Below, one piece after another: positions 44,878-54,500 of a stretch of DNA of 64,000 nucleotides. A model generated the notes under the pieces. That model ran no database searches. It was not told the origin of the DNA and was given only the letters and a program-made list of their open reading frames with translations. Position numbers and translations under genes: made by a program. Position 1 is the stretch's first letter. Each line of letters opens with the position of its first letter. This DNA is from Pigmentiphaga sp. Lineage in GTDB: Bacteria; Pseudomonadota; Gammaproteobacteria; Burkholderiales; Burkholderiaceae_B. The DNA lies in NCBI GenBank assembly GCA_023228945.1, contig JALOAI010000013.1, positions 94,387 to 158,386 on the forward strand, read 5' to 3'.

Positions 44878-45055
44878 AAGCGTGGGGGCGTTTTTTGCCG
44901 CCGGGCCGCTCCCAAGGCAAAAAAGCCCCCTCGGGGGGCAGCGCCGCCGCTTCAGCGGCAAGCGTGGGGGCGTTTTTTTGCCGCCGGGCCGCTCCCAAGG
45001 CAAAAAGCCCCCTCGGGGGGCAGCGCCGCCGCTTCAGCGGCAAGCGTGGGGGCGT
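44878..45055 (+). repeat. Two and a partial tandem 82-bp hairpin repeats
   Basis: Units begin at 44878, 44960 and (partial) 45042. Each carries AAGCGTGGGGGCG, a T-run/A-run stem (TTTTTTGCC...GGCAAAAAA), AGCCCCCTCGGGGGGC and a CGCCGCTTCAGCGGC hairpin. The A-stem-T layout can work as a bidirectional terminator after the acyl-CoA synthetase-like gene. The family is shared with 11345-11400, 12980-13217 and 63702-63778. Confidence 0.9.
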
Positions 45056-45110
45056 CGTCCAGCACCCGCCGGGGCGACGCTACAATCAGGGGCAACGAGG
45101 AAACCACACC

Positions 45111-45635
45111 ATGGCCATTTATCAGCTCGGCGATCGTACGCCGCAAATCGACCTGCAAGCCTACGTCTGTCCGGGCGCCACCCTGATCGGCGACGTTCGC
45201 CTGGCCGCGTACGCCAGCGTCTGGCCGGGCGCGGTGCTGCGCGGGGACAACGAACCCATCATCATCGGTCTCGGCAGCAACGTACAAGACGGCAGCGTGC
45301 TGCACACCGACCCGGGCAGTCCCATCGTCATCGCCGAGGGCGTAACGGTGGGCCACCAAGTGATGCTGCATGGCTGCGAGATCGGCGAAGGCAGCCTCAT
45401 CGGCATGCAGGCCATCATCCTCAACGGCGCCCGGATCGGCCGCAATTGCCTGATCGGCGCCGGCGCCCTGATCGGCGAAGGCAAGGAAATCCCCGATGGT
45501 TCGCTGGTGATCGGCCGCCCCGGCAAAGTCACCCGCACGCTCACCGAAGCCGAACTCGAGCATATCCGCGCCGGCAACCAGCATTACCGCGACCGCGGCG
45601 CCGAGTACCGCCGCCTGCTCCGGCGCATCGACTGA
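45111..45635 (+). CDS. Gamma-carbonic anhydrase-like hexapeptide-repeat protein
   Basis: A 174-residue left-handed beta-helix protein made of hexapeptide repeats (IGDVRLAAYASVWPGAVLRG, then NVQDGSVLHTD, VTVGHQVMLHGCEIGEGSLIG). The three His that bind metal in gamma-class carbonic anhydrases fit HTD, GHQ and LHG. Homologues (YrdA/PaaY type) act as trimers. The ATG at 45111 follows a GAGG site. hslO starts 13 bp after its stop and is probably co-transcribed. Confidence 0.9.
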   Translation: MAIYQLGDRTPQIDLQAYVCPGATLIGDVRLAAYASVWPGAVLRGDNEPIIIGLGSNVQDGSVLHTDPGSPIVIAEGVTVGHQVMLHGCEIGEGSLIGMQAIILNGARIGRNCLIGAGALIGEGKEIPDGSLVIGRPGKVTRTLTEAELEHIRAGNQHYRDRGAEYRRLLRRID

Positions 45636-45648
45636 CCCGTTCGCCGTC

Positions 45649-46566
45649 ATGTCCGACTTTCTCCGCAAATACCTGTTCGCCGATCGTACGGTACGCGCCC
45701 AGACCGTGGATCTCACCACCGCCTGGCAGCAGATCCTGGCCAACCACGACTACCCCGAGCCCATCGTGCGGCTGCTCGGCGATCTCGTGGCCGCCAGCGT
45801 ACTGCTATCGGCCAATCTCAAATTCGATGGCACCCTGGCGCTGCAACTGCAGGGCGACGGCGGCATTCCCCTCATCGTCGTCGAATGCCGCGCCAACCTG
45901 GATGTGCGCGCCACCGTCAAGGTCGCCGAAGGCGCAATCCTCCCGCCCCAGGGCGACTTGCAAAGCCTGATGAATCCAGGCGGCCGCGGCCGTTTCAGCG
46001 TCGTCCTCGATCCCCCCAAGCGCGGCGGCACGGCCCAGCCCTACCAGGGCGTGGTGCCGATGGTGGGCGATACCGTATCGCAGGTGCTCGAGCACTACAT
46101 GGCCACGTCGGAACAATTGCAGACCCGGCTCTGGCTGGGCGCCAACGCCAGCCGCTGTGCGGGCCTGCTGCTGCAGCGCCTGCCCGATATCGGGGGCCAC
46201 GTGTCAGGGCAAACCGAGCCCAGTTGGGAACGGGCGCTGCAATTGGCCAATACCCTGGACGAAGCCGAGTTGCTCGAGATCTCGTCCGACACCCTGATGC
46301 ACCGCCTGTTCTGGCAAGAAGACCTCCTCGCCTTCGAACCGCAAGCGGTGCGCTTCCGCTGCCCCTGCAGCCGCGAGAAAGTCGGCAACATGCTGCGTCT
46401 GCTGGGCCAGACCGAGGTCGACGACATCCTCGACGAACAGGGCCAGGTCACGGTCAATTGCGACTACTGTACCCGCCGCTACGTGTTCGACCGCGTCGAT
46501 TGCGCCGAGGTCTTCGCCAGCGATCAGCCCAACGCGCTGCAGCACCGCAGCGGCGAGCGGCATTAA
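45649..46566 (+). CDS. hslO: Redox-regulated chaperone Hsp33
   Basis: A 305-residue Hsp33. The N-terminal chaperone domain includes VRLLGDLVAASVLLSANLKF and PPKRGGTAQPYQGVVP. The C-terminal zinc switch is present as CxC (RCPCSREK) and CxxC (NCDYCTRRY). Zinc is released and disulphides form under oxidative stress, turning on holdase activity in the cytoplasm. The gene follows the gamma-carbonic anhydrase gene by 13 bp. Confidence 0.96.
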   Translation: MSDFLRKYLFADRTVRAQTVDLTTAWQQILANHDYPEPIVRLLGDLVAASVLLSANLKFDGTLALQLQGDGGIPLIVVECRANLDVRATVKVAEGAILPPQGDLQSLMNPGGRGRFSVVLDPPKRGGTAQPYQGVVPMVGDTVSQVLEHYMATSEQLQTRLWLGANASRCAGLLLQRLPDIGGHVSGQTEPSWERALQLANTLDEAELLEISSDTLMHRLFWQEDLLAFEPQAVRFRCPCSREKVGNMLRLLGQTEVDDILDEQGQVTVNCDYCTRRYVFDRVDCAEVFASDQPNALQHRSGERH

Positions 46567-46608
46567 CGTTCGCTTCCATGGCGCCGGCGCCATGGTCGGC
46601 CCGCCTGA

Positions 46609-47475
46609 ATGCCCGCGCCGATGCCCGGCATCCGCGTCGTTCCCTGCGTACAAGCCGTTATCGACGCCATCCGGCCAGACCGGCAAACTGGTCTTTTTCG
46701 CCGGAGCGTTGGCATGCCTTCTCGACGCGCCTTGGGCATGGCGATGACCGAGTTCGTTCTGGTCGCGCTGCCTCTGCTATTGGCCGGCCTGGCCATCATC
46801 GAGCTCGCACGGTGGCAGCTTGCGCGGGCGGCCGTGGGCCATGCCTTGCTGGAGGCCGCGCGCGGCGGCCAGGACGGCTGGCAAGACGAGCGGCGCGTCG
46901 CCGAGCGTTTCGAGCTCGCCCTCCTGCCGCTTTGGGGCGCCGGAGCCGATCCCAGGCGGCAACAGGCCACGCTGAGCCGCTTGCGCGACACGGCCGCGAA
47001 CTTCCGGCAACAAGCCCAGGCTCCCATGTGGCAGATCGAACCCTTGGTCTCGCCCCCGGCGGGGCTGGCCGCCCGGAGCCTGATCGTCCAGCTCATCTAC
47101 TGGCACCGCCCCTGGGTCCCGGGCGTGCCGACCCTGTTGCGCCAGCTCGGCAGGTTACCGCCAGACTCGCCGCTGCGCGCCGTCATGCGGCGCACCGGCT
47201 GGCTGCCGATCCGGCAACGCCTGGCCCTGGAGTGGCATCGCCTGCCCACGGCCGGCGCCAGCCTGCCGGGCGCTCCCGCCCAAGCCTTTGCTCCCATTAT
47301 GTCCGCGCCAGGGCCCGGCTCCGGTGCCGCGCCACCGCCGCCCTTCGCGGAGCAAGGCGGGCTTTTCCTGCCGCGCTGCCTGGCGCCGGATTGCCTACCG
47401 TCCGCTCCCGCCTTGCCCGACGAGGGTGTGGCGCCCGAAGACCTCTGCGGCACCATCTTGTGCTGTCCCCCCTGA
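46609..47475 (+). CDS. TadE-like pilus/secretion protein, orphan
   Basis: Up to 288 residues. RALGMAMTEFVLVALPLLLAGL followed by AIIELARWQLARAAVGHALLEAARGG is the TadE/TadG-like prepilin N-terminus: an invariant Glu at +5 of the membrane helix, then a membrane segment. The C-terminal half is Pro/Ala-rich with a late group of Cys. No other tad genes are in the window, so it may act alone or with an unlinked system. The first start (46609) gives extra residues before the prepilin helix; ATG 46714 (MPSRRALG) is more likely to be the real one. Confidence 0.6.
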   Translation: MPAPMPGIRVVPCVQAVIDAIRPDRQTGLFRRSVGMPSRRALGMAMTEFVLVALPLLLAGLAIIELARWQLARAAVGHALLEAARGGQDGWQDERRVAERFELALLPLWGAGADPRRQQATLSRLRDTAANFRQQAQAPMWQIEPLVSPPAGLAARSLIVQLIYWHRPWVPGVPTLLRQLGRLPPDSPLRAVMRRTGWLPIRQRLALEWHRLPTAGASLPGAPAQAFAPIMSAPGPGSGAAPPPPFAEQGGLFLPRCLAPDCLPSAPALPDEGVAPEDLCGTILCCPP

Positions 47476-47731
47476 GGCCGGCACGAGGCGAGCGGCAAGC
47501 GCCTCTCTCGGAACGATCGCGGCCGCTCCCTTCGCGTACGGCGGCGTCGAAGGCAGGTACAAGATCCGCCTAACGAGGATGGCTTGCGGCCACCCCTGTT
47601 CATGAAAGACGGCGCTCTTTCACATTAAGCCGCGCGGGACGGCGCCAGTCGGCCGCCGGCGCCGCCGTCGCTTGGCGCACCACCGGTCGGCCATGGCAGA
47701 ATGCCGCATCCACCTTCCTGGAACTGTTCCC

Positions 47732-48421
47732 ATGCCGCGCACCACTTTCCCACGTTCTTCCGCCACCCGGCCGATCCGCATCTGGGATGCGCCGCTGCGA
47801 TGTTTCCACTGGGCCCTGGTGATCTGCATCATCGGCGCCTTTACAACGGCGCAACTCGGGGGGCTATGGATGGACTGGCACGTGCGCTTCGGCCTGGCGG
47901 TGCTGGTGCTGGTGGTATTTCGCCTCGTTTGGGGCGTGCTGGGCTCACACCACGCGCGCTTCGCCAATTTTGTGCGCGGCCCCGGAGCCGTGGCCGCCTA
48001 TCTCAAGGGCACGCTCACGACGGCGGGCCACAGCCCGCTCGCCTCCTGGTCGGTCGTGCTGATGCTGCTCTCGCTGCTGGTGCAGGCCGGTACCGGCCTG
48101 TTCGCCACCGACGGCATCCTGATCGAAGGTCCGCTGGCCCACCGCGTGGATCCCGGCGTTTCGGACACGCTCACGGGCATTCACCAGATCAACAAAATCG
48201 TCTTGCTGGCGCTGATCGTGCTGCACCTGCTGGCCCTGCTTTGGTATGGCCTGGTCAAGCGGCAGCCTCTGGTACGGGCCATGCTTACCGGCAACAAGCC
48301 CGCCGGGCAAATCCCCGAGCGCACTGCGCCCGCGCAAGACGACTGGCGGCTTTGGCTGCGCGCCCTGATCGTGCTTGCCGCCATCCTGGCCGTGCTCTAC
48401 GGCTGGGTTCTGCCAAACTGA
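47732..48421 (+). CDS. Cytochrome b561-family membrane protein
   Basis: A 229-residue di-haem cytochrome b. IRIWDAPLRCFHWALVICII carries the first axial His. Further His are in WHVRFGLAVLVLV, HSPLASWSVVLMLLSL and HQINKIVLLALIVLHLL, in four membrane helices plus a C-terminal helix (LRALIVLAAILAVLYGW). It would pass electrons across the inner membrane, perhaps to the c-type cytochrome encoded downstream on the other strand. I chose the ATG at 47732; the 256 bp upstream hold nothing recognised. Confidence 0.92.
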   Translation: MPRTTFPRSSATRPIRIWDAPLRCFHWALVICIIGAFTTAQLGGLWMDWHVRFGLAVLVLVVFRLVWGVLGSHHARFANFVRGPGAVAAYLKGTLTTAGHSPLASWSVVLMLLSLLVQAGTGLFATDGILIEGPLAHRVDPGVSDTLTGIHQINKIVLLALIVLHLLALLWYGLVKRQPLVRAMLTGNKPAGQIPERTAPAQDDWRLWLRALIVLAAILAVLYGWVLPN

Positions 48422-48545
48422 CCACGCGCCCAGCACAGCCCTCGCCGCCAAGCGAGACAAACCACCGCCTGGCGCCGCGGGATTCCCGGAATCGTGTCGC
48501 AGACGACCCGGCCGGAAGGCCCGAGTCGTTCACAGCCGCCACGAC

Positions 48546-49010
48546 TCAGCGGCGCTGGCGGAAGGAGTCGTGACAGGCCCGGCAACTGTTGGCGGTGTGG
48601 CCGAAGGCTTCTCGCACCCGGGCCAGTTCACCGGTGTCGGCGGCGGCTTCGAGCTCGGCCATGCGGGTTTGCAGCAGTTGCGCCGCGTCGGCGAACTTTT
48701 GCGGTTCCCGCCATACCTCGGGGCGGGCATTGCCACCCTCGGTACCCGGGTGAAAGGCCTGCCAGGGCTTGGCGGCCAGCGCCCTGAACTCGGCCACATC
48801 GGCCTTCACCTGCTCGGGATCGTAGGGCGCCCGGCCGCGCGCCACCTCGGCCAGGCTTTGCGAGTGCTCGCCCATCTGCTTGAGTACGCCCTGACGATAC
48901 TCCACCGCCGCGGCGGCATCCGGAAACGGCGCCTCGGCCATGGCGGGCGTCTGCGTCAATGCCAGTGCGGCCAGTGACAGACTCAGCCCTCGAACCCTCG
49001 ACTTCATCAT
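48546..49010 (-). CDS. Cytochrome c' (class II cytochrome c, c556-like)
   Basis: A 154-residue periplasmic cytochrome. Residues 1-25 are a signal peptide (LSLSLAALALTQTPAMA). The body is a four-helix bundle and the haem site CRACH lies near the C-terminus (NSCRACHDSFRQRR), as in cytochrome c'. It converges with cytochrome b561, a usual redox partner in this group. AGGAGA precedes the ATG at 49010; ATG 49007 is equally possible. Confidence 0.92.
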   Translation of the reverse strand: MMKSRVRGLSLSLAALALTQTPAMAEAPFPDAAAAVEYRQGVLKQMGEHSQSLAEVARGRAPYDPEQVKADVAEFRALAAKPWQAFHPGTEGGNARPEVWREPQKFADAAQLLQTRMAELEAAADTGELARVREAFGHTANSCRACHDSFRQRR

Positions 49011-49146
49011 GGAATTTTCTCCTGGAAACATGGACATGCGCCCGGCCGCCCCCCGGCGTGCCGATGCCGAAGGAAAGCTCCTTCAGCGTCGACACGGCCG
49101 TGCGGCGCCGTGCCGCCAGCGTACGACTCCGTTCGGGACGGAAAAC

Positions 49147-50526
49147 TCAACCCAGATCGCGCGCCAGGCGGGCGGCGTTGCCAATATACCGGCGCGGCGT
49201 AAGATCGAGCAGGCGCTGGCGCGCGTCGTCGGGCAGTTTCAGGCCAAGGATGAACTCGCGCAGGGCCTCCGGGGTGATACCCTTGCCGCGGGTGAGCGCC
49301 TTCAGTTGCTCGTAGGGCTGGGGCAGGCCATAACGCCGCATCACCGTTTGCACCGGTTCGGCCAGGACTTCCCAGCAGGCGTCGAGGTCGGCGTCGATGG
49401 CGGCCGCATTCACTTCGAGCTTATCGAGGCCGCGCGCGCAGGCGTCGTAGGCCACCAGGCAATAGCCCAGCGCCACGCCGAGGTTGCGCAGCACGGTGGA
49501 GTCGGTGAGGTCGCGTTGCCAGCGGGAAATCGGGAGCTTGTCGGCCAGGTGGCGCAGCGTGGCATTGGCCAGCCCGAGGTTGCCCTCGGAGTTTTCGAAG
49601 TCGATCGGATTGACCTTATGCGGCATGGTGGACGAACCGACTTCGCCTTCTTTCAGGCGCTGCTTGAAATAACCCAGGGCGATGTAGCCCCAGATGTCGC
49701 GGTTGAGATCGAGCAGAATGACGTTGGCGCGGGCGATGGCATCGAAGAGTTCGGCCATCCAATCGTGCGGTTCGATCTGGATGGTGTGGCGGTTTTGCGT
49801 GAGCCCGAGCTCCGATAGCACTTTGGCGGCCACGGCCTCCCAATCGATGTCGGGATAGGCCGAGAGATGGGCATTGAAGTTGCCGGTGGCGCCATTGAGC
49901 TTGGCCAGCGGCCGCACCACGGCAATGACCTCGATGGCGCGCCGCAGCCGCACGGCGACGTTGGCGAACTCTTTACCCAGCGTGGTGGGCGAGGCCGGCT
50001 GGCCATGGGTGCGCGACAGCATGGGCTGGTCGGCGTGCTGGCTGGCCAGCGCCACCAGACGCTGCTGCAGGCCGCGCAGCGCGGGCAGTACCGCCTCATC
50101 GCGGGCCGCCGTCAGCATCAGTGCATGGGAGGTGTTGTTGATGTCTTCGGACGTGCAGGCAAAATGGATGAACTCGGCCGCGGCGGCGAGTTCGGCGTGG
50201 CCCGACACCCGCTCTTTAAGCCAATACTCCACGGCCTTGACATCGTGATTGGTGACTCGCTCGATCTCTTTGATGCGCGCGGCGTCGGCCTCGGAAAAAC
50301 CATCGACCAGCGCTTGCAGGGCCTGGCGGGCCTCGGCGCCGAAAGCGGGCAGCTCGGGCAGGCCGGCGTCGGCGAGCGCCACCAGCCAGGCCACTTCCAC
50401 CTTCACGCGATGGAACATGAATCCTGCTTCGGACAGCAGCGGCCGCAGCGCCTGGCCGCGGCTGGCGTAACGGCCGTCTAGCGGCGACAGGGCGTTGAGG
50501 GAACTGAGCTCGGAAGCAATTTTCAT
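49147..50526 (-). CDS. purB: Adenylosuccinate lyase PurB
   Basis: A 459-residue enzyme that splits adenylosuccinate and SAICAR in purine synthesis. The superfamily signature GSSTMPHKVNPIDFEN and the segments SPLDGRYASRGQ, HFACTSEDINNTSHALM and MLSRTHGQPASPTTLGKE identify it. The ATG at 50526 is chosen; longer frames upstream are not family-like. The cytochrome c' gene follows after 136 bp. Confidence 0.97.
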   Translation of the reverse strand: MKIASELSSLNALSPLDGRYASRGQALRPLLSEAGFMFHRVKVEVAWLVALADAGLPELPAFGAEARQALQALVDGFSEADAARIKEIERVTNHDVKAVEYWLKERVSGHAELAAAAEFIHFACTSEDINNTSHALMLTAARDEAVLPALRGLQQRLVALASQHADQPMLSRTHGQPASPTTLGKEFANVAVRLRRAIEVIAVVRPLAKLNGATGNFNAHLSAYPDIDWEAVAAKVLSELGLTQNRHTIQIEPHDWMAELFDAIARANVILLDLNRDIWGYIALGYFKQRLKEGEVGSSTMPHKVNPIDFENSEGNLGLANATLRHLADKLPISRWQRDLTDSTVLRNLGVALGYCLVAYDACARGLDKLEVNAAAIDADLDACWEVLAEPVQTVMRRYGLPQPYEQLKALTRGKGITPEALREFILGLKLPDDARQRLLDLTPRRYIGNAARLARDLG

Positions 50527-50894
50527 GGGAAATCCTGGGCGCAAAACGCGGGCTTGACAGCAATGACGGGCAACCGGGCATTATATCCGTCCGACGGCGG
50601 CCGGCTGCCCATGCGCTCGGCTAGGGGTGCTGCATGAACAACCCCCGAGGCGCCGCGGGCCGCCAGCCAGTTTGCGGCGCGCACCGGGCCGGCACGACCC
50701 CGGAAACCACCGCGCCGAACGCGGCGCAATCGCAACATCGTTGTAATATCGCAACACAAAGCCCAGGCCACCAAGAGGCCCGATGCTATACTCGGCCGGC
50801 TCCCGCCGTGGTGCGGCACTGTGTCGCCCAGGGCTCCCCGGCGTCGCGGCGCCCAGCCATTTCCGCTGCGGTTTATTCCTCTCACGGGTTTTCC
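50527..50894. promoter_or_regulatory. Divergent control region of purB and the GST gene
   Basis: A 368-bp gap. It contains ATCGCAACA twice in direct orientation (50729-50737 and 50748-50756), with GTTG...CAAC forming a small dyad between them, and a TATACT -10-like box (50787-50792) towards the GST gene. No regulator is identified for these repeats. Confidence 0.35.
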
Positions 50895-51515
50895 ATGAAG
50901 CTGATCGGCTCTCTCTCCAGCCCATTCGTCCGCAAGGTCCGTATCGTCCTGGCCGAGAAGAAACTCGACTACCAGCTGCAGCTCGAAGATGTCTGGGCCG
51001 ACGGCTCGGTCATCCATTCGCTCAATCCGCTGGGCAAAGTGCCCTGCCTGGTCATGGACGACGACACCCCGGCCCTCTACGACTCGCGGGTCATCGTCGA
51101 ATATCTGGATACGCTCTCGCCGGTCAGCCGCCTGCTGCCGGCCGCGGGCCGCGAACGCCTCGAAATCAAATGGTGGGAAGCCGTCTCCGACGGCGTCCTC
51201 GACGCCGCCGTGCTGATCCGCCTGGAGCACACGCAGCGCTCCGCCGAACACCGCAGCGACGCCTGGCTTGCCCGCCAGCGCGGCAAGATCGAAGCCGCCC
51301 TGCCGGTGATGGACAACCGCCTGGGCGATCGCCCGCATTGCGTGGGCATGCCCACCAGCAGCTACAGCCTCGCCGACATCGCCGTGGGCTGTGCCCTGGG
51401 CTACCTCGACTTCCGCCTGCCCGACCTCGCCTGGCGCGACAACTGCCCCAACCTCGCCCGCCTGTACGAAAAACTGCAGCAGCGGCAATCGTTCATCGAT
51501 ACGCAGCCGGCCTGA
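50895..51515 (+). CDS. Glutathione S-transferase family protein
   Basis: A 206-residue GST. The thioredoxin-like N-terminal domain has SLSSPFVRKVRIVLAEKKL with a catalytic Ser position near residues 8-9, the cis-Pro motif KVPCLV and the glutathione-binding DSRVIVEYL. The helical C-terminal domain includes SLADIAVGCALGYLDFR. The ATG at 50895 gives the standard length. The gene converges with hrpA, with 62 bp between the stops. Confidence 0.93.
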   Translation: MKLIGSLSSPFVRKVRIVLAEKKLDYQLQLEDVWADGSVIHSLNPLGKVPCLVMDDDTPALYDSRVIVEYLDTLSPVSRLLPAAGRERLEIKWWEAVSDGVLDAAVLIRLEHTQRSAEHRSDAWLARQRGKIEAALPVMDNRLGDRPHCVGMPTSSYSLADIAVGCALGYLDFRLPDLAWRDNCPNLARLYEKLQQRQSFIDTQPA

Positions 51516-51577
51516 GCGCGACTGGAGGGCACCCTCAACGCGCCGGGCCGCCCCAAGCGCGAAGCCTTGGCCGGGCG

Positions 51578-54500
51578 CTAGCGCTGCAGCGCCTGCCAGG
51601 CTTTTTCCAGCCGCTTGACCGACACCGGCATCGGCGTGCGCAAGGTTTGCGCAAACAGCGCCACTCGCAACTCCTCCAGCAGCCACCGAAAAGCGTCGAG
51701 CTGGGCGTCCGGCACGCCTTTGCGCTGTGCCACTTCGCGCTGGTAACGCTGCAGCAGTGGCGCCATGTCGGCCTGCAGGCGTTCATCGCGGGCGGGCTCG
51801 GCCCGCAGCTTATCGATACGCATCGCCACCGCCTTGAGATAGCGCGGAAAATGTACCAACTGCGCGTACGGCGTATCGCGTATGAAGGTTTTGTGCACCA
51901 GGGCCCGCAGTTGCTGCTCGATGTCGGCATGGGCGGCCGCAAAGCCCTTGGCCTGCGGCAGCTTGCGCTGCACCGCCGTCCATTCGGTGAGGATGGCATG
52001 CGCCAGCCTGGCCATTTCCTGGGCTACCAGGCCCAGCCGGCCACGGCCCTCGTCGATTCGCCGGGTAAAGCCCGCCGCGTCGGTGGGCCAGGGTTCGGCC
52101 AGGCAGGCGGATTCGATCGCGGCATCGAGAATCTGGTCGCGCAGCTCCTCCTGGGTGCCCAGGTTCATGAACAGCATGCTCATGGCGGTGAGCTGGTTCA
52201 GGTTTTTCTCGAGGAACTTCACCGGTTCGCGCAGTTGCAGCCGGAACAGCCGCAGCAGACCGCGCCGATGCCGCTGGCGCGCCGCCACCGGGTCGTCGAA
52301 CACATCCAGCTCGCAATGGCTGCCGCGATCGATCAGGGCGGGATAGCCGAATACCGTTTGGCCGCCGCGGCGGATCTCGAGCAGTTCGGGCAGCTCGCCG
52401 AACGTCCAGGCGGTGATGTCGTCGTGCGCCGCCAGAGCCTGGGCCGCCCCGCTGTCGCGCGCCGCCACCTGCTGGAAAGTGGCCTGGGCCTGGCGACCAT
52501 GCTCGGCCCGCAGCTGCGCGAGGCTGCGGGCCATGGCCAGCATGCGGCCATGCTCGTCCACCAGGCGAAAGTTCATGAACAGATGCGCCGGCAAGGTCTC
52601 GGGCTTGAAGTCGGTGGGCGCCACACGCACCTGGGTTTGTTCGCGGATGTCGTCGATGAGCGCGTCGAGCAGGCCGCGCTCGGGCTGCTGCGCTTCCTCG
52701 AAATGCCGGTCGAAGAAGCCGGCGGCGTAGTCCGGCAGTGGCACGCAATGCCGCCGCAGCTTCTGCGGCAGCGATTTGAGCAAGAGGTGCACTTTCTCCT
52801 TGAGCATGCCGGGTACCAGCCACTCGGTGCGCTGCGGTTCCACTTGGTTGAGCGCGTACAGCGGCACCGACAAGGTGACGCCGTCGCGCGGCGAACCGGG
52901 CTCGAAGTGATAGCTCAAGGCCAGGTCCACCCCGTGCCACTGCACCGACTTGGGGAAGACGTCGGTCGTGACGCCGGCGGCTTCGTGGCGCATGAGCTCG
53001 TCGCGGCTGAGAAACAGCAGCCCGCTCCGCTGCGGCCGGGCCTGCCGGCCGGCGCCGGCCTTCCCCTCGCCGGCGCCTGCTGGCGGCCGTGCCGCGGACC
53101 TTGCCGCAGGGACGTCGTGGCCGGCCCTGGCATCTTCCGCCTCGGCGCCTGATGGCAGCCCCGCGACGCCGCCGTCAGCCAGGGGCGCGCCCTCCGCCCT
53201 GGCATACCAGGCCTCCAGCGTGCGGGTCTGGCACACATCGGCCGGCAACTGGCGGTCGTAGAACGCGAAGATCAAGGCCTCGTCGACCAGGATGTCGGGG
53301 CGGCGCGACTTGTGCTCCAGCTTCTCGATCTCGGCGATCAACTTCCGGTTGTGCGCCACGAAGGGCAGTTTGGTGTCGATCTCGCCGGGCACCAGGGCTT
53401 CGCGGATGAAGATCTCGCGCGCCTGGGCGGGATCGATGCGGCCGAAATGCACTTTGCGGCCGTGGTACAGCGGCAAGCCATAGAGCGTGCCGCGCTCGTT
53501 GGCCACCACCTGGCCGCGTTTTTTATCCCAGCGCGGCTCCGACCACTGCCGCTGCACGCGCTCGCCGGCCACGCGTTCGATCCAGGTGGGTTCGATGCGC
53601 GCCACGCAGCGGGCGAACAAGCGGGTGGTCTCCACCAGTTCGCCGGCCAGCACCCAGCGGCCGGCCTTGCGCTGCAGGCGCGAGCCCGGATGGATGTGAA
53701 AGCGGATGCCCCGCGCGCCCAGATAGTGCGGCGCATCGTCCGACTTCGTGCCGATATTGCCGAGCAGGCCCGAGAGCAAGGCCAGGTGCAGCTGCTCGTA
53801 GGTGGCCTCCGAGGTATTGAGCCGCCAGCCGGCGCTGCCCACCATGGCCGCCAGTTGGCTATGCACGTCATGCCATTCGCGCAGGCGCACGGGCGACAGG
53901 AACTGCTCGCGCAACTGCTGCACCAGCTTGCGCTGCGAGGCCTTGTGCGCCACGGCCTCGTGGTACCACTTCCAGAGCTTGACGTAGGACAGGAACTCCG
54001 AGCGTTCGTCGGCGAACTTGGCGTGGGCCGCATCGGCCGCCTCTTGCGCGGCCAAGGGCCGATCGCGCGGATCCTGCACCGACAGCGCCGCGGCAATGAT
54101 CAGCATCTCGGCCAGGCATTGCTGCTCGCGCGCGGCCAGCACCATGCGCGCGATGCGCGGATCGACCGGCAGGCGCGCCAGCTCGCGCCCCACCGGCGTG
54201 AGCCGGTTGCGCTCGTCGATGGCGTCCAGCTCCTGCAGCAGGTGGTAGCCATCGGCCACCGCCCGCCCCGAGGGCGCTTCGACGAAGGGAAAATCCTCGA
54301 TATCGTCGAGTTTCAGCGCCTTCATGCGCAGGATCACCGAGGCCAGCGACGACCGCAGGATCTCGGGGTCGGTAAAGCGCGGCCGCTGCGCGAAATCGGC
54401 CTCGTCGTACAAACGGATGCACAGCCCCGGCCCCAGGCGGCCGCACCGGCCAGCGCGCTGGTTGGCCGAGGCCTGGCTGATCGGCTCGACTCGCAGCTGC

